Origin: Chryseobacterium indologenes
GTDB lineage: Bacteria; Bacteroidota; Bacteroidia; Flavobacteriales; Weeksellaceae
NCBI GenBank assembly: GCA_001013295.1
Contig: LAZY01000005.1
Location: 1-64,000, forward strand
Direction of reading: 5' to 3'
DNA: 64,000 nt
Within the stretch, counting starts at the first letter, position 1; each line of letters starts with the position of its first letter. Below the pieces are notes generated by a model. That model was not told where the DNA came from and did no database searches. It was given only the letters and a program-made list of their open reading frames with translations. Of this stretch, positions 1 to 8,205 are shown in pieces. The position numbers were made by a program, and so were the translations under genes.

Positions 1-82
1 TTTTTGACTTATATCTTCTTTTTTCCAAGATATTTTTTTAAAAATCAAAATATCGAAATCTTTTTTCTATGAAATACAAAAA

Positions 83-109
83 AGAGACTGTCCTTTTGAG
101 ACAGCCTCT
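83..109. terminator. Hairpin downstream of the VgrG module, probable terminator
   Basis: Two arms, AGAGACTGTCC and GAGACAGCCTCT around a TTTT loop, pair almost fully when G-U pairs are allowed. A run of A lies on the left (a T-run on the minus strand), so it suits termination of the minus-strand operon ending at 268. About 160 bases separate it from that stop codon, so some 3' untranslated RNA is implied. Confidence 0.55.
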
Positions 110-267
110 TCTAATTCTGCGGGGATAGAGGGAATCCGGTCGAACATCTGATACCCTTGTTGACATTTTTAAACAGTATCACAAGTAAACGGAATTTTTA
201 ATAAAAATCCCTTTTCGATAATTTTTATGGTGTCAGATCAAGTTGTGGCTATTACAAATCAGCCTTA

Positions 268-597
268 CTATTCTTTCAAAAAATCTTGAGCTGACTTTAC
301 AACTAATATTTTACCACCTATAGCACACTGGCATGTAGAGCTATCTAATAGCTCTTTTTTGCCCTCAATTTCAAAATCAGAAATATTGTCCCATTTGAGA
401 GGTGAAGGTGTACAGGAAGACCTTAAAACACTACACATTCCAAAAGGTTTAATGTTGCTGTTAGGCTGTTTGTCTTCTTCTGTAGCCTGTAGCTTCCCCT
501 CAATCTTCATAAAAGATTGACTTGTTACTGTGAGTGGAGTTGGTGAAGTTCCTTTATCACATTTTAACTGGGTTGTATCAATTAGATAGTTAGGCAT
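268..597 (-). CDS. DUF4280 PAAR-like protein, T6SS spike tip
   Basis: This 109-residue protein matches the PAAR-like DUF4280 pattern known from Bacteroidota and other type VI secretion loci: an early Cys followed by Gly (LKCDKG), a conserved NIKPFGMC stretch, a second Cys-rich turn (SSCTPSPLKW), and a C-terminal CQCAIGGKI motif. Such proteins cap the VgrG spike and sharpen or load it. It is the last gene of a four-gene minus-strand operon starting with vgrG, with only 3 bases between it and the gene before, which supports the same role here. No signal peptide is seen, as expected for a T6SS component. Family assignment is from pattern memory; the operon position is seen directly. Confidence 0.82.
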   Translation of the reverse strand: MPNYLIDTTQLKCDKGTSPTPLTVTSQSFMKIEGKLQATEEDKQPNSNIKPFGMCSVLRSSCTPSPLKWDNISDFEIEGKKELLDSSTCQCAIGGKILVVKSAQDFLKE

Positions 598-600
598 AGT

Positions 601-1122
601 TTATTTTATCTTTTTATCTTGCCATGTCTTTCCTCCATCAACGGTATATAAAGCCTTCCCTTCCCCATAAATCATAATTCCATCCTTATCATTATAAAAA
701 TTTACTGAGGTACATGTTTCCTTAGGAGAAATTGCATCCCAAGTATCTCCATTATCATGACTATAGTATATACTATATACAAGATTGGAACAATCACATT
801 CAATACATGATTTTAAATGATAAAACCAAATAGTATTGCCATTTGAATTAATATCATCAAATCTAGAACCCAATGGAATAGCATTTAATATAAAACCTCT
901 CAGATTTATTGTTTTCCAGTCTTTATTATTCTTTGAAACTTGTAAAAGAGGATAATCTCCTTTGTTACCATACTTGAAGGTTAAATTTTTATGTTTGAAA
1001 ATTTTTATACTTGAATTATTAGCCTCTTCACTAATATTTTTAATAGATATATACTTATACACGTACAATCCTGTAATTAGTAATATAACTATAACAATAA
1101 AACTTATTAGTAACTTTTTCAT
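601..1122 (-). CDS. Membrane-anchored Asp-box (BNR) protein, candidate immunity protein
   Basis: The 173-residue product starts with a strong hydrophobic segment (about residues 4-24), then a globular part with two Asp-box turns of the SxDxGxTW type (SHDNGDTW and TVDGGKTW near the C-terminus), as in BNR/sialidase-like beta-propeller repeats. Two or three repeats are too few for a closed propeller. It sits between the putative deacetylase effector and the PAAR-like tip, one base after the former. An inner-membrane anchor with the domain facing the periplasm is what one would expect from an immunity protein against a cell-wall-acting effector, but that role is inference from position and topology only. 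There is no sialidase active site. Confidence 0.6.
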   Translation of the reverse strand: MKKLLISFIVIVILLITGLYVYKYISIKNISEEANNSSIKIFKHKNLTFKYGNKGDYPLLQVSKNNKDWKTINLRGFILNAIPLGSRFDDINSNGNTIWFYHLKSCIECDCSNLVYSIYYSHDNGDTWDAISPKETCTSVNFYNDKDGIMIYGEGKALYTVDGGKTWQDKKIK

Positions 1123-1123
1123 A

Positions 1124-2128
1124 TTAGTAATCTTCCAAGGTTTTAAACTCTGCTTTTATTTTCTGAAAATAATCTATTAGACTTCCTAGCTTATTCAATT
1201 CATCAGTATTTGCTAAATCGACTTTATCATTAATTAATTTACCTTTCCTAAACGCCCTTTCATGCATTAATAATACAACCTTTCCTTCTGTTTTTCCTAC
1301 CTCATCCCAGCCTCCACCATAGTAAACCATATCCAATAATTCATCTCTGACAGTTTCCCAAGAATCCGTTACCCTGTCTTTTGAAACATACTCCTTCGAA
1401 TACATATCAAAATAAGGATGTGTCTCTTCCCATTTACTATAGTCTAATTTCTTTCCTTTTTCCCTCTCCATAGCAATATTATGAAATTCAAATTTCATTT
1501 TCCATTCTGCATCCCAACCAAAAATCTTATATCCCTCTTTATACAATTCATCTGCTTCTTCCTTTGTATCTTTTTGTGAAAGCTCCCATCTATTTCCTCT
1601 ATCGGTACTTTTTATGTCTTTTAGCTTGTCATTTACATACCAAGTGTTTGTTCCTGGAAATCTTGCTAATGGTTTTTTTTGGTTTTTAGCCAAAGGAAAT
1701 TTAAGCTTTGAAAAGTCTTTATTATAAATTTGCCCCAAATAATAATTAATCTGATTTTTACATTTTTCAAAATCATTAACCACACTCATTCTTGTATTCT
1801 TATTATCAATCAATACACCTCCACTTCTATAAAAACTTGAATAGTGGTCATTTGCATGTGAATATGAATGGTTTGCAATTATATGATTCTCATAGATATC
1901 CTGCAAAATCTTTTTTGCTTTTTCTGGATAATAAGAAAAGGCATACCATAAATGTACTCCTGTTAAGAAAAATGTTCCTTTGATTCCTTTTTCCTTTAGC
2001 AATTGTAAAACTTCTTCTGTTCCTGCCTGTATTCCATCATCAAAGGTTAAATAGATTTCTCTCTGTACAATCTTAACAGGCTTAGAGTCTTTTAATTCCC
2101 GTATAGCTAATATTTTAGTATCTCCCAT
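1124..2128 (-). CDS. Polysaccharide deacetylase (NodB homology) protein, putative VgrG-linked T6SS effector
   Basis: All five NodB-homology motifs are visible, numbered from a TTG three codons upstream: motif 1 TFDDG (31-35, catalytic and metal Asp pair), motif 2 HSYSH (90-94, metal His pair), motif 3 RFPG (159-162), motif 4 GWDAEW (207-212) and motif 5 LLMH (289-292). The family is metal-dependent and removes N-acetyl groups from peptidoglycan, chitin or similar glycans. There is no signal peptide, and the gene begins 10 bases after the vgrG stop, so delivery by the VgrG spike is likelier than Sec export. About 75 residues separate motifs 4 and 5, which is longer than usual. The ATG at 2128 is preferred over the upstream TTG. 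Confidence 0.75.
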   Translation of the reverse strand: MGDTKILAIRELKDSKPVKIVQREIYLTFDDGIQAGTEEVLQLLKEKGIKGTFFLTGVHLWYAFSYYPEKAKKILQDIYENHIIANHSYSHANDHYSSFYRSGGVLIDNKNTRMSVVNDFEKCKNQINYYLGQIYNKDFSKLKFPLAKNQKKPLARFPGTNTWYVNDKLKDIKSTDRGNRWELSQKDTKEEADELYKEGYKIFGWDAEWKMKFEFHNIAMEREKGKKLDYSKWEETHPYFDMYSKEYVSKDRVTDSWETVRDELLDMVYYGGGWDEVGKTEGKVVLLMHERAFRKGKLINDKVDLANTDELNKLGSLIDYFQKIKAEFKTLEDY

Positions 2129-2137
2129 GACTTTCAA

Positions 2138-4348
2138 TTAAGCTTGTTGTTTTTCTACTTTTACACTTCTCTTTAATTCTGCAAAGCCATCTTTTTTAAC
2201 ATTACCCGTAAGAGTTATTTCCTTTTCTCCATTATTTATGTCTTTATCATCTACTTCATATATAGTTAGTATAATTGATTCCCCCTCTTCATAGTTTCTG
2301 GTATAAACCAATAAACTTATTTCTTCATCAAAAGATGCCATTGTAATTTCTTTATTCATATCTGCATCCATCCATTGAGCACTCACTATTTGCTTTTCTT
2401 TGGTGTAATCAAATTCCCCATTTTGAGGAAGCTTATTCATCTGAGGGGCTTTATACTCAATCTTATCTTTAGCTGTTAATAATGAGTTTGCTCCATACAC
2501 ATGCATTCTGTCTTTTGCTCCGAATTCAGTCTGCCCATCTGTATAGCCTATGAATTTTTCTTTACCGTAAAGGTCTAGGTGTGCTTTTGCTGATATTTCA
2601 GTATTGGTTCCAGCATTGATAATGGTTTTCTTACCACTGTCTTGGCTTATCTCCTGCTTAGCAATAATCTTAATATTCTGCCCAACATTGGTATCCATAT
2701 TCTTTCCTGCCTTGGTTTCAATATTCTCTTCAATATCAAATTTTAAATTCTTTGATTTTATAGTAATGGTTTCAGGAGCAGTAATGTTAATGTTGCTTCC
2801 CTTTGTGTCGAATCTCAACTCATTACCACTTTTATCAGTCAGTAAAATACTCTCATCTTCTGTAAACACTAATCTGTGCCCACTTCTGGTCTGTAGGGAT
2901 TTCACACGGTTATCCATACCACCTCCCAATCCTACACCTCCGTGAAACATTCCACCCATTGCAAAGGGAAAATCAGGATTATGGTATTCAAAATTAACCA
3001 TCACTTGGTCTCCAATTTCTGGAACAGCCACAAAGCCTCTATTTTGACTTATTGCATCTGTTCCCCCTGCATCTGGACTCATCATTCGAATAAAATGTGT
3101 TGTATCATTTAATTGCCAGTCAAACTGCACTTGTATTCTGCCTTGATTTAAAGGGTCTACATTTGATATAACAGTTGCAACCTGTGGCTCTGCTTTAGGC
3201 ATTACAAAATCTGGCTTAGGCATGAAGCCTGTTCCCTCGGCTATAGCTTCAAAACTTCCAGTGTAGTATCCCCTTGCATCAACTTCGTGACTCACCTCAG
3301 TTATCATTAAAGTTGTAAAGTGTGAAGTCTCATTACTATCCTGTTTTCTCATGTCTATGTCTGCTACACAACCTATGAATAAGAAAGGAACTGTTGTACT
3401 TCCAGATACGGTAAAAACTTCTACTGCCTTACTACCTCTAGTACTTTTCTGAGAATCATCCACATCAAGGAACATATTTGCATTAATAGGAGTTGGAGTC
3501 AGTGAACGTGTTTTGAAAATGCCATCGTTTAATTCGTATGCTTTTTGAGATAAATCTCCGACGTGTTTTATCTTATTATCTGAGCCTAACATTTTAGCAT
3601 GACTACTACTGTTATAGCCAAAGTATTCAGGTTTTGTGTGAACCGCTTTTAACTCTACCTGTACATAGTTAACGTTACTACCATAAATAAGTTGGATAGG
3701 CTTTTCATGAGGTGGGAGCTTTCCAAAGTGTAACACATAACCATCATAGTAAAATTGCTCTCCATAGGCTTCTGCTAATCTTGTCAGGTAATTGTAATGA
3801 GTTTCACAATATTGAGCACTATAATTAATGTAGCTTTTATTCTGGGTGTCTATTCTGAAATCAAATTGAGTTGTTCCCAGTGTCTCTTTAATGATATTGC
3901 CAGCAATGATAGAGGTATTTACAATCTGACTGCCTCCAAAACTTTGAGTATGGGGTGCAGAATCCATTAATATAGTTGGGCTATATCCTTTGAGTACAAT
4001 ATTGCCTAAGCTCATTTTTTCCTGACTGAATGCCAATTTTGTAACAACACCAACAAACGTTCTTTCGGGGCTTTCTTTTTCAGCATCTTTGTATTTAAAA
4101 GTAACTGTCAGACGTTTTCCTAGAAACTGCTGTGCTTGTTCTAAATTATGGTTCTGTACTTCATCCAAAGAATCATGTGCTAAAGTCAGTTCAAAGTAAT
4201 GGTGTTTTCTGGCACTCTGCTCTAAACGGAAGTATTTAAAGTGTCTGATAGGTTTTCCATTAACCACAACATCGAGCTTAACCACACGGTTAATACCTGC
4301 TATATGGTTCTCAGAAATCTTTTCAGAATTTGAAATATTCTTTCTCAT
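2138..4348 (-). CDS. vgrG: Type VI secretion tip protein VgrG (TssI)
   Basis: This 736-residue protein has the gp27-like N-terminal half (VVVNGKPIRHFKYFRLEQ through about residue 370), the gp5-like OB fold with the typical VQVQFDW / FIRMMSPDAGG / GFVAVPEIGDQVMVNFEYHNPDFPFAMGG run (about 395-480), and a C-terminal beta-helix rich in short repeats (DKSGNEL, TITIKSKNL, NVGQNIKI). After that comes an extra ~80-residue C-terminal domain ending EKQQA, possibly a cargo adaptor. It forms the trimeric spike on the Hcp tube. It leads a minus-strand operon with cargo, Asp-box and PAAR-like genes. None of the core tss genes is in the window, so this is an orphan VgrG island. Confidence 0.9.
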   Translation of the reverse strand: MRKNISNSEKISENHIAGINRVVKLDVVVNGKPIRHFKYFRLEQSARKHHYFELTLAHDSLDEVQNHNLEQAQQFLGKRLTVTFKYKDAEKESPERTFVGVVTKLAFSQEKMSLGNIVLKGYSPTILMDSAPHTQSFGGSQIVNTSIIAGNIIKETLGTTQFDFRIDTQNKSYINYSAQYCETHYNYLTRLAEAYGEQFYYDGYVLHFGKLPPHEKPIQLIYGSNVNYVQVELKAVHTKPEYFGYNSSSHAKMLGSDNKIKHVGDLSQKAYELNDGIFKTRSLTPTPINANMFLDVDDSQKSTRGSKAVEVFTVSGSTTVPFLFIGCVADIDMRKQDSNETSHFTTLMITEVSHEVDARGYYTGSFEAIAEGTGFMPKPDFVMPKAEPQVATVISNVDPLNQGRIQVQFDWQLNDTTHFIRMMSPDAGGTDAISQNRGFVAVPEIGDQVMVNFEYHNPDFPFAMGGMFHGGVGLGGGMDNRVKSLQTRSGHRLVFTEDESILLTDKSGNELRFDTKGSNINITAPETITIKSKNLKFDIEENIETKAGKNMDTNVGQNIKIIAKQEISQDSGKKTIINAGTNTEISAKAHLDLYGKEKFIGYTDGQTEFGAKDRMHVYGANSLLTAKDKIEYKAPQMNKLPQNGEFDYTKEKQIVSAQWMDADMNKEITMASFDEEISLLVYTRNYEEGESIILTIYEVDDKDINNGEKEITLTGNVKKDGFAELKRSVKVEKQQA

Positions 4349-4377
4349 TAATATTGTGGCATTTGTGTTTATATCAC

Positions 4378-4413
4378 CAAATATAGATAAATAGATAATA
4401 CCACATATACAAA
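4378..4413 (-). promoter_or_regulatory. Bacteroidota-type promoter of the vgrG operon
   Basis: On the minus strand TATATTTG (positions 4385-4378) lies about 30 bases upstream of the vgrG ATG, and TTTG (4413-4410) lies 24 bases further upstream. The sequence matches the TTTG/TAnnTTTG consensus, with spacing slightly longer than ideal. Confidence 0.5.
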
Positions 4414-4638
4414 TTTTGAAAAACTTAAAAAAGTGTACTAAAACTACGATTGATTAAAAAGATAAAATATTTTTCGTTTGGGGATTTTTCGAGAGATACA
4501 GAAGTCCGTTTTGAACCTGAAAATTTACTAAATGAGGCACTAAGATAAGAAATCATTATCTTTGTTATATAAGAAATGTAGGATCAAGCGCAAAAGCTGT
4601 GGTAAAACAATTGAATACCTTATTCTAAATTTTATAGA

Positions 4639-4808
4639 CGCAAAGAATTAGTGATTCGAATACTTTATTTTAGGAGGCTAAGTAATGCGACTTCGTCGCT
4701 GATGAAGTTTTGTGACTATGCGCTCACTTCTTCAGATCGATTGAAAATCGATCCCTTCTTAGCTCACTTAAAATAAAGCATACACCAACATGAAGCTTTG
4801 CGTGAAAC
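4639..4808. repeat. Dispersed ~170-bp structured repeat, copy 1
   Basis: This stretch aligns along its whole length with 10238-10407: both begin CGCAAAGAA, continue GTGATTCGAAT, then a purine-rich arm (GGAGGCTAAG here), a GCGAC-TTCG-TCGC turn, a second half ending TTAGCTCACTTAAAAT, and close with CTTTGCGT. The outer arms are inverted, so it can fold. It occupies most of the otherwise empty 4349-4958 interval. No ORF or transposase lies inside it. Confidence 0.65.
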
Positions 4809-4918
4809 TCTATCTCCACAACTGTTGATTCTAATTTTTTCTATTCAGATGAACTCAACTTTTTGCTTAGTCCACAACTTTTGGGACTGATCCGACAAAA
4901 GACCTACTAAAAACAAAA

Positions 4919-4943
4919 AAACCTACTGTATTTCAGTAGGTTT
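4919..4943. terminator. Terminator after tRNA-Ser
   Basis: AAACCTACTG and CAGTAGGTTT form a perfect 10-bp stem around a 5-base loop, with A-runs on the left and T-runs on the right. It therefore works in both directions and ends the minus-strand tRNA transcript. Confidence 0.8.
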
Positions 4944-4958
4944 TTTATTAAATACTTG

Positions 4959-5043
4959 CGGAGAGTGAGGGATTCGAACCCCCGGACCTGTTACAGTCAA
5001 CAGTTTTCAAGACTGCCGCAATCGACCACTCTGCCAACTCTCC
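4959..5043 (-). tRNA. tRNA-Ser (anticodon UGA)
   Basis: On the minus strand an 85-base class II tRNA can be folded: acceptor arms GGAGAGT (5043-5037) and ACTCTCC (4966-4960), a D arm, an anticodon stem-loop CAGTCTTGAAAACTG giving UGA, a long variable arm, and a T arm with GGTTCGAATCC. The discriminator base is G. The 3' CCA is not encoded, as the genome reads CAA there. A terminator follows. Confidence 0.95.
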
Positions 5044-5208
5044 CTAAACCCCGGCTATACCGTTGTTTTCAGTGGTGCAAATATAGAACGATTTTTAATC
5101 TCTGCAAAACTTTTGTAACACAAATTTTAACAAAACTTAATAATAGACTAGAAATCAAGGGAATTATTTTCCGTCCAATCCTACTCTACCATTCATTTTC
5201 AAGCAACA

Positions 5209-6066
5209 TCATAATAACCTTTCAACATTTTGTTTAATCTCTCTAAACTTTCTTAAATCACTCTCAAATACTCTAATCATACTATTTTCAATTTCCACCA
5301 TATTACCTAGACCAGCAATCACTTTATTTCCTATTAGATTAATATTATTGGCTCTTTCACTATGCTCTATATAAGGAAATATTTCAGACACAAAGGGTCT
5401 AATATGTCGATCAATTAATAATCTTCTATTTATTAAACCTACAGCTTCTCCGCTTGCATTAAATCTAAAAATATCTCGGTCTATATTTAGACGATTAATC
5501 CAATCTTCATAAAATATTATGAATTCTTCTCTTTCATCCGGATCTGCCTTTACAGAATAAAACAAGTTTGAACGAAGTAGTTGCCATTGACTAAAAATTT
5601 CCTCATTTTTAAGATAATTCTCTCTAACATAATTAAATTCATTTGTGAAATACTGATTATAAGTAGCCAAGAAATTTGAATCACTAATTAATTGTTCAAA
5701 AGAGTTTACATGAGACGGATTATTATTTTTATAATATCTATTTAGATCTAAAATATTAATCTTTGTAATAAAACTATCATTTATAGAAGGGCTTAAAGAT
5801 GGATTATGAAAACTACCTATACGTAAATCATTAATAAAATCTGCAAAACTATTAATAGTGTCTTCCAATGCATTATCTAATGTGGTAAGGGATACTTTAA
5901 AAAACTTGTATGCATCATCTGAATTATCATTCCGTTGTTTTTCATACAGGTAAATAGCAATACAAAAACCAACAATTGTAAAAAGAAGCGTTGCCGTTCC
6001 TAAAAAAATTGTAGCTTGATTAATATCAAAATCCCAATTAGAACATAAAAAGTAATATTTTTCCAT
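5209..6066 (-). CDS. Membrane-anchored protein of unknown function
   Basis: I do not recognise this 285-residue protein. It has a single clear transmembrane helix (about residues 17-41, TIFLGTATLLFTIVGFCIAIYLYEKQR) followed by a basic cytosolic boundary and a long, mainly alpha-helical, charged domain. The single-helix-plus-cytosolic-domain layout is seen in some phage-defence and regulatory membrane proteins, but no diagnostic motif is present and I make no functional claim. The reading frame is AT-rich even for this window. It lies alone between a tRNA gene and a divergent XRE regulator, which is a typical site for acquired genes. Confidence 0.6.
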   Translation of the reverse strand: MEKYYFLCSNWDFDINQATIFLGTATLLFTIVGFCIAIYLYEKQRNDNSDDAYKFFKVSLTTLDNALEDTINSFADFINDLRIGSFHNPSLSPSINDSFITKINILDLNRYYKNNNPSHVNSFEQLISDSNFLATYNQYFTNEFNYVRENYLKNEEIFSQWQLLRSNLFYSVKADPDEREEFIIFYEDWINRLNIDRDIFRFNASGEAVGLINRRLLIDRHIRPFVSEIFPYIEHSERANNINLIGNKVIAGLGNMVEIENSMIRVFESDLRKFREIKQNVERLL

Positions 6067-6153
6067 TATTTAGTTTTATAACATTACCCAAATATGCAAA
6101 ATATATCAATACAAAGAGTAGGTTTTCCATAAGACAAAAACTTATAGACTATG

Positions 6154-6185
6154 TTTATAAAACCACACATTTTTCACTATATTTG
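6154..6185 (+). promoter_or_regulatory. Promoter that decides the start of the XRE regulator
   Basis: TATATTTG at 6178-6185 is preceded, 20 bases upstream, by TTTA (6154-6157), a near match to the -33 TTTG. Transcription would start near 6190, which excludes the longer reading frame beginning at 6151 and favours the ATG at 6205 or 6211. Confidence 0.5.
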
Positions 6186-6204
6186 TAAAAAACACACCAC
6201 CCCT

Positions 6205-6582
6205 ATGACAATGGAGAAACTAAGAACTATAAGAAAGCAGAGAGGTTATACACAGCAGCAGATTGCTGATATTATCGCGACCGATGTCTCCAACTACAGC
6301 AGAAAAGAAAGTGGAGACGTTAAAATATTTGATGATGAATGGGAGAAAATAGCCAAAGCTTTGGATGTTTCTGTTGAGGACATTAAAGAAGAGAAAACAC
6401 CAAACGTTGTACAGAATAATGATAATCTGACTTTTAATGATACAAGTTCTTTTCACCAATCAGGTATCTACAACTGTAACATTCCTAATTACATTCTGGA
6501 AAGTCAACAGGATTACATTAAGCTTTTAAAAGAGCAGATCGAAGTTTTAAAGGCGGAAAATGCAAAATTAAAACAGGGATAA
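6205..6582 (+). CDS. XRE-family HTH regulator with C-terminal coiled coil
   Basis: The first ~65 residues form a Cro/C1-type helix-turn-helix (EKLRTIRKQRGYTQQQIADIIATD, then SNYSRKESG, and a final helix around WEKIAKAL). A polar linker follows. The C-terminus (IKLLKEQIEVLKAENAKLK) has leucine-zipper spacing and probably mediates dimerisation. The frame is open back to 6151, but the promoter position favours the start at 6205. The target is unknown. The gene is divergent from the membrane protein at 5209-6066, separated by about 140 bases, so it could control that gene. A strong terminator follows the stop. Confidence 0.8.
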   Translation: MTMEKLRTIRKQRGYTQQQIADIIATDVSNYSRKESGDVKIFDDEWEKIAKALDVSVEDIKEEKTPNVVQNNDNLTFNDTSSFHQSGIYNCNIPNYILESQQDYIKLLKEQIEVLKAENAKLKQG

Positions 6583-6602
6583 TCTTCATAAAACATACAA
6601 GT

Positions 6603-6627
6603 AACGGCTTCCAAATTGGAAGCCGTT
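6603..6627. terminator. Terminator after the XRE gene
   Basis: AACGGCTTCCAA and TTGGAAGCCGTT make a near-perfect stem with a one- to five-base loop, followed by TTTCTATT. It lies 20 bases after the XRE stop. Confidence 0.75.
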
Positions 6628-6689
6628 TCTATTCTATAATCATACAACTTATCTTGATCCCTTCCTAAAGCCTCTATAGCCAGTTTTCT

Positions 6690-6867
6690 AACGGTCGGGA
6701 CACCGTTATACAACCCCCGACACCCCCTTAGGTAAGGGGGTAAAACCACTTCTGTAAGTGGCTGAAGCCCGTTCCGAAGTGGGTATATCCCATATATGAA
6801 ACCCCTGGAGACGGTTATACAAGTATCCGGAGAGGCTTCAGAAAGTGTCTGGAGACCGTTGTAAACT
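6690..6867. repeat. Array of small hairpins and degenerate 16-bp direct repeats
   Basis: Three perfect small hairpins lie in series: AACGGT/ACCGTT (6690-6707), ACCCCCTT/AAGGGGGT (6722-6741) and CCACTT/AAGTGG (6746-6761). A degenerate direct repeat, roughly GAsACsGTTATACAAs, occurs at 6699-6714, 6808-6823 and 6852-6867. The block fills the non-coding gap 6628-6898 and is visibly richer in G and C than its surroundings. No ORF there looks real. Confidence 0.5.
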
Positions 6868-6898
6868 GGCTGGAGTGATTTTGAATAAACAATTCCCC

Positions 6899-7111
6899 CT
6901 ATTCCCGGTCTACAATTGCAATAAAACTGTTTTTTAAAAGATCGGACGGGTATACGAACTGATCTCCATCTTCTCCCTTTACGACAATAGCTCCCTGTTC
7001 GTCATTCAGACATTTGTCCAGCTGGGTTTTCAGGTCGTTGAGTTTTCCCTGGGGTGCTTCAATAATGTAGGTTCCGGTAACGTGTGTTATTTTGATAATT
7101 TTTGTTTCCAT
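6899..7111 (-). CDS. Small conserved-looking protein of unknown function
   Basis: This 70-residue ORF has normal codon use for the window and starts METKIIKITHVTGTYIIEAPQGK. Predicted strands alternate with one helix (LNDLKTQLDKCL), consistent with a small alpha-beta domain. There is no signal peptide and no motif that I recognise. It is transcribed alone, toward the hairpin array. Confidence 0.5.
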   Translation of the reverse strand: METKIIKITHVTGTYIIEAPQGKLNDLKTQLDKCLNDEQGAIVVKGEDGDQFVYPSDLLKNSFIAIVDRE

Positions 7112-7276
7112 ATTTTTTTTGATTAGCGGCTAAATGTAAGAATTTTCCTGTAAGTACGATGATGCCTTTGGAAAATATACTTCAGAGATGATAAAAATAC
7201 CGGGAGCTCCGTATAACCACCAATGATCAGAATAGAGTATATTTGTAAACATTAAAACTAATAATACTATTTTCAG

Positions 7277-8128
7277 ATGCTTACTCAATCCTTTATCAAA
7301 AGATCGGTTCTTACCGCATCCGTTTTTCTATACTCTTCCGTTGCCTTAGCACAAAAGATGCCTCTCAATATCTTACCATCCGGTCATTTGGTTGTACAGG
7401 CTGAAGTGGAAGGTAAAAAAGGAAATTTTATTTTGGATACTGGCGGTGGTGTCAATCTTTTTCTGGGCAACTTCCCCAAAGATCTCAGCCAAAAGGAATC
7501 TTATAACTTCCTGACGGCCTTCCGTGCTACCGGAGAACAGCTTACAGTGCCGATGTTCAAATCAAAAGAGATTGTTTTTAACGGTAAAAAATTCAAAGAT
7601 ACCTGGTATGCTACCCACAATATGGAGATCAAGGGTATTGATGGGCTGATCTCCCTGCCCATGCTCTATGACACAGAATTCATCATCGATTATACGACTA
7701 AGGAAATCATATTTCCAAAAGAAAAACTGAGCGGAAAGAAAGTTGTAGATATTCAATTGTCTACCAATGCAGATCAGTCTCTGGATATAACCACTTACAT
7801 CAACGTGAACAACATCAAGATCAACGTTCTTCTGGATTCCGGTGCCGGCAATGATTCTTTCTGGCTGAATGAAAGGCTGATGAATACTTTGGGAATAAAG
7901 AAAGAGGGACTTCAGATGATTGAAAAGAAAAGCGAGTTTAATCCGGCAATCACGAGTAAGTTTTACAAAGGAAGTGTAAACACCATTTCCAATTCGTTTG
8001 CAAAGGTAGATCAACCGAGCGTATTCTTTGTTGAAGGACTCATCTACGAAGGAAAAACCAGTATCAACTGGCTTGGGAAGAAACTAGGATTCAACCTTAA
8101 AGAAAAGAAAATCTATATCCTGGATTAA
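7277..8128 (+). CDS. Secreted retropepsin-like aspartyl protease
   Basis: The 283-residue product has a signal peptide (cleavage near ALAQ, residue 26) and two aspartyl-protease half-sites: FILDTGG (Asp54-Thr-Gly) and VLLDSGAG (Asp187-Ser-Gly). Each half also carries the hydrophobic-Gly feature of the fold, for example GIDGLISLPML near 120-130. Both catalytic Asp residues are present, so it could act as a single-chain, pepsin-like periplasmic or surface protease. A TATATTTG element at 7238-7245 suggests a promoter about 30 bases upstream of the start. A related but apparently dead copy lies at 23048-23899. Confidence 0.75.
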   Translation: MLTQSFIKRSVLTASVFLYSSVALAQKMPLNILPSGHLVVQAEVEGKKGNFILDTGGGVNLFLGNFPKDLSQKESYNFLTAFRATGEQLTVPMFKSKEIVFNGKKFKDTWYATHNMEIKGIDGLISLPMLYDTEFIIDYTTKEIIFPKEKLSGKKVVDIQLSTNADQSLDITTYINVNNIKINVLLDSGAGNDSFWLNERLMNTLGIKKEGLQMIEKKSEFNPAITSKFYKGSVNTISNSFAKVDQPSVFFVEGLIYEGKTSINWLGKKLGFNLKEKKIYILD

Positions 8129-8153
8129 TCATTTTTCGCTTTAGAGATAAAAT

Positions 8154-8185
8154 AAACCTGCCTCTTTCGGAGACAGGTTTTATTG
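8154..8185. terminator. Shared terminator between convergent genes
   Basis: AAACCTG and CAGGTTT, extended inward by CTC/GAG pairing, form a stem followed by TTATT. It lies between the convergent ends at 8128 and 8206 and can serve both. Confidence 0.7.
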
Positions 8186-8205
8186 TATAGAAAATCAGTA
8201 AAGTC

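Noticed and set aside
119..165. A tRNA-3'-end-like stretch (GCGGGGATAGAGGGAATCC...GTCGAAC) near the left edge
   Set aside because: It recalls the acceptor and T arm of a tRNA on the minus strand, but the T arm does not pair and no anticodon arm follows. It may be an old attachment-site fragment, but I cannot support that.
6151..6204. The longer start of the XRE regulator
   Set aside because: It would begin upstream of the -7 promoter element at 6178-6185, so it cannot be in the transcript.
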